Assembly (NCBI GenBank): GCA_030039005.1
Contig: JASHQT010000409.1
Span: 1 to 23,050, forward strand
Origin: Bryobacteraceae bacterium
GTDB lineage: Bacteria > Acidobacteriota > Terriglobia > Bryobacterales > Bryobacteraceae
DNA length: 23,050 nucleotides
Direction of reading: 5' to 3'
This document shows positions 21,126 through 23,050 of this stretch, in pieces. The translations under genes and the position numbers were made by a program. Under the pieces are notes generated by a model. That model was not told where the DNA came from. It saw only the letters and a program-made list of their open reading frames with translations, and did not search any database. Numbering within the stretch: the stretch's first letter is position 1; each line of letters begins with the position of its first letter.

Positions 21126-22051
21126 CGCCAGAGCCTCCCCCCGCTCTCGGCTGGCCGCCGGCGGTACACCGCCGGGCACACGTACTCGAGCCCGTGTTCG
21201 ACCCCGGTGAGCGATTCGGAATGGCCCACAAAAAGATAACCTCCGCGCGCCAGGCACTGCGCCAGGCGCTGGACGATATTCTGCTGCGTGGCCTTGTCGA
21301 AATACATCATCACGTTGCGGCAGAAGATCACCTGAAACGGCTCGCGCGCGGGGAACGGTTCGATCAGGTTCAGGCGCGCGAACTCGACGGTCTCGGCCAG
21401 TTCCGGCTTGATCTTGTAAAAGCCCTGCGATTCCCCGCGCCCGCGCAGCAGATACGCCCGGCGCCAAGCCTCGGGGACATCGTCGAAACGCCCGGCCGGG
21501 TACACGGCGCGGCGCGCGGCGGCCAGCACGCGCGTGGAAATATCGGTGGCCAGGATGCGAAACTGCCGCGCCGCCTGGGGGGCAGGCCGCGGGGTTGGCG
21601 TCCGGGCCAAGGCCTCGCTCAAACACATGGCGATCGAATAGGGCTCCTCGCCCGAGGAGCAGGCCGCGCTCCACAGGCGCAGGGCGGAAACCTGGCGCAG
21701 CTCTTGGTGCGCCGCGCGCGCCAAGAATTCAAAGTGCGCGCGCTCGCGCAGAAAGCTGGTGTGATTGGTGGTCAGGGCGTCGATCAGCTCGATCAGGGCC
21801 TCGCCGGTCGGATCGGCCAGCACGTGGCGGTAATATTCGGCGAAGCTGCGGAAGCCGAACTGGCGCAGTTTCTTGCCCAGGCGCGCGGCCACCAGCGCCT
21901 CCTTGCCGCGCTTCAGGTCCAGGCCAAAGCGGTCGTAGGCCAAGTCGGCGATCTCGCGAAACTCGGTCTGGGTCAGACGGACTTCGGCGGGCAAAACGGT
22001 CCCTGAGGCCGGCGGTCCGGAGAGTTCATTCGCCGCCATGACCGCTTCCAT
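21122..22051 (-). CDS. cheR: CheR, chemoreceptor glutamate O-methyltransferase
   Basis: CheR methylates receptor glutamates using S-adenosylmethionine. The 309-aa protein has an N-terminal helical domain with TTNHTSFLRE at 94-103. The SAM-binding region has WSAACSSGEEPYSIAM at 127-142, ILATDIS at 166-172, FCRNVMMYFD at 243-252 and GHSESL at 276-281. It has no C-terminal TPR extension. The start overlaps the cheA end by 26 bp; the ATG four codons in (22039) is an alternative start. Confidence 0.95.
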   Translation of the reverse strand: MEAVMAANELSGPPASGTVLPAEVRLTQTEFREIADLAYDRFGLDLKRGKEALVAARLGKKLRQFGFRSFAEYYRHVLADPTGEALIELIDALTTNHTSFLRERAHFEFLARAAHQELRQVSALRLWSAACSSGEEPYSIAMCLSEALARTPTPRPAPQAARQFRILATDISTRVLAAARRAVYPAGRFDDVPEAWRRAYLLRGRGESQGFYKIKPELAETVEFARLNLIEPFPAREPFQVIFCRNVMMYFDKATQQNIVQRLAQCLARGGYLFVGHSESLTGVEHGLEYVCPAVYRRRPAESGGRLWR

Positions 22052-23050
22052 TCCGCGCGCCGAACAATCCCTCGGGATCGAGAATCAATCCCACGCGGCC
22101 ATCGCCCAGGATCGCGCCGCCGGCCACCCCGGGGATGTTGCGCATCCCTTCGCCCAGGCTCTTGATCACGACTTCCTGCTTGCCGATCAGCTCGTCCACC
22201 ATCAGGCAGAACAGCTTGGTTCCGCTTTCCGAGACGATCAGCAGGCTCTCCCAGGGATGCTGGCGCTGGGGCGTCACCTGGAAGCGCTGGTGCAGCCGGA
22301 TCACCGGCAGCAGGGTGCCGCGCACCATGGCCATTTCCTGGCGGCCGTGGATGGTGGAGATGGCTTGCTCGGCCGGCTGGAGCATCTCGCGCACCGCAAA
22401 CAGCGGGACGATGTAGCGCTGGTCGCCCACCCCCACCACCAGGCCGTCGATAATGGCGAGCGTCAACGGCAGCTTCATCAGGAACGTGGTGCCCTCGCCC
22501 GGCTTCGAGAGCACGTCGATGCGGCCGCGCAGCTTCTGCACCTGTTTGCGCACCACGTCCATGCCCACGCCGCGCCCGGAGACGTCGGTGATTTTGTCGG
22601 CGGTCGAGAAGCCGGGCTGAAAGATCAGCGCGAAGATTTCGCTTTCGGCCAGCTCGGCGCCGGCCTCGACCAGCCCCTTCTCGCGCGCCTTGCGCAGAAT
22701 CTTGTCGCGCGCCAGTCCCCGGCCGTCGTCGGACACTTCAATCACGATGTGGCCGGCCTGGTGGCCCGCTTTCAGCCGCACGCGCGCCAGCGCCGGCTTA
22801 CCCGCGGCCACGCGCTCGGCGGGCGTTTCGAGGCCATGGTCCACCGAGTTACGCACCATGTGCATCAGCGGATCCGCCAGCTCCTCGACGATGTTGCGGT
22901 CCAGCTCGGTTTCCTCGCCCGCGAGCTCGAGCTCCACCTGCTTTCCGGCCTTGCGCGACAGATCCCGCACCAGCCGCGAGGTTTTTTGGAACAACTGCCC
23001 GATGGGGATCATGCGCATCGACATGGCGGTGCGCTGGATATCGTCGGTGA
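22026..23050 (-). CDS. cheA: CheA histidine kinase, C-terminal part (N-terminus beyond window edge)
   Basis: The visible 341 codons cover the end of the dimerisation domain, the ATPase domain and the CheW-like regulatory domain. Counting from the Met at 23024, the N-box is HMVRNSVDHG at 55-64, the G1 box is DDGRGLARD at 99-107, the F-box is FQPGFST at 135-141 and the G2 box is SGRGVGMDVVRKQ at 149-161. The CheW-like domain follows from about 190 (LAIIDGLVVGVGDQRYIVPL). The frame continues open to the window edge, so the HPt domain with the phosphorylated His lies outside. It is the first visible gene of the che operon. Confidence 0.95.
   Translation of the reverse strand, partial: TDDIQRTAMSMRMIPIGQLFQKTSRLVRDLSRKAGKQVELELAGEETELDRNIVEELADPLMHMVRNSVDHGLETPAERVAAGKPALARVRLKAGHQAGHIVIEVSDDGRGLARDKILRKAREKGLVEAGAELAESEIFALIFQPGFSTADKITDVSGRGVGMDVVRKQVQKLRGRIDVLSKPGEGTTFLMKLPLTLAIIDGLVVGVGDQRYIVPLFAVREMLQPAEQAISTIHGRQEMAMVRGTLLPVIRLHQRFQVTPQRQHPWESLLIVSESGTKLFCLMVDELIGKQEVVIKSLGEGMRNIPGVAGGAILGDGRVGLILDPEGLFGARNGSGHGGE

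Noticed and set aside
21126..21674. Upstream extension of the CheD reading frame
   Set aside because: It lies in another frame inside cheR; CheD similarity begins just after the GTG at 21125.

Overview
The window is GC-rich bacterial chromosome, densely coding, with short intergenic gaps and many 4-bp start/stop overlaps. I see no phage, insertion sequence, CRISPR array, rRNA or tRNA. Gene content suggests a soil Acidobacteriota, possibly of the Solibacter/Bryobacterales type. The hints are a secreted protein with a GRLWPEAAN motif, a secreted amidohydrolase, paired Spy-like proteins beside an ECF sigma factor, and a fused TrpEG. This is inference; no rRNA or marker gene confirms it.

Layout. 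(a) 1-2454, minus strand: a conserved hypothetical protein, a secreted metal-dependent amidohydrolase and an alpha/beta hydrolase cut by the window edge. (b) 2572-7399: single metabolic genes on both strands. These are a LigC/PmdC-type dehydrogenase, an aldo/keto reductase, a 71-aa protein that overlaps tail-to-tail with a GIY-YIG-like zinc mini-protein, a MetE C-domain-type protein and an SDR. (c) 7424-9536, plus strand: an envelope-stress type module. It holds a secreted Spy-like protein, then an ECF sigma factor, a membrane anti-sigma factor and a second Spy/CpxP-like protein, the last three joined by ATGA overlaps. The Spy-like gene and the sigma gene share the same bipartite promoter sequence with identical spacing, which points to an autoregulated ECF regulon. 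(d) 9551-13300: a second SDR, an RsbW-like kinase with an RsbV-like STAS partner, a membrane-anchored TPR protein and a dGTPase-type HD hydrolase. (e) 13383-16748: a fused anthranilate synthase TrpEG, a lone receiver-domain protein, a small CxxC/CxxC protein and a secreted hypothetical protein. (f) 16856-23050, minus strand: a chemosensory operon in transcription order cheA (5' end outside the window), cheR, cheD, cheY, cheX, cheB, mcp.

How the genes work together. The ECF module likely senses a periplasmic signal (metal or misfolded protein) through the terminal Spy-like protein and the anti-sigma factor, then induces its own operon and the upstream Spy-like chaperone. The chemosensory cluster has a receptor, kinase, methyltransferase, methylesterase, deamidase, response regulator and CheX phosphatase. 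No CheW is visible; it may lie upstream. The best candidates for something new are the duplicated ECF promoter with its probable leaderless sigma mRNA, the hairpin touching the ribosome binding site of the 71-aa gene, the A8-containing small ORF ahead of cheY, and the GIY-YIG-like mini-protein.
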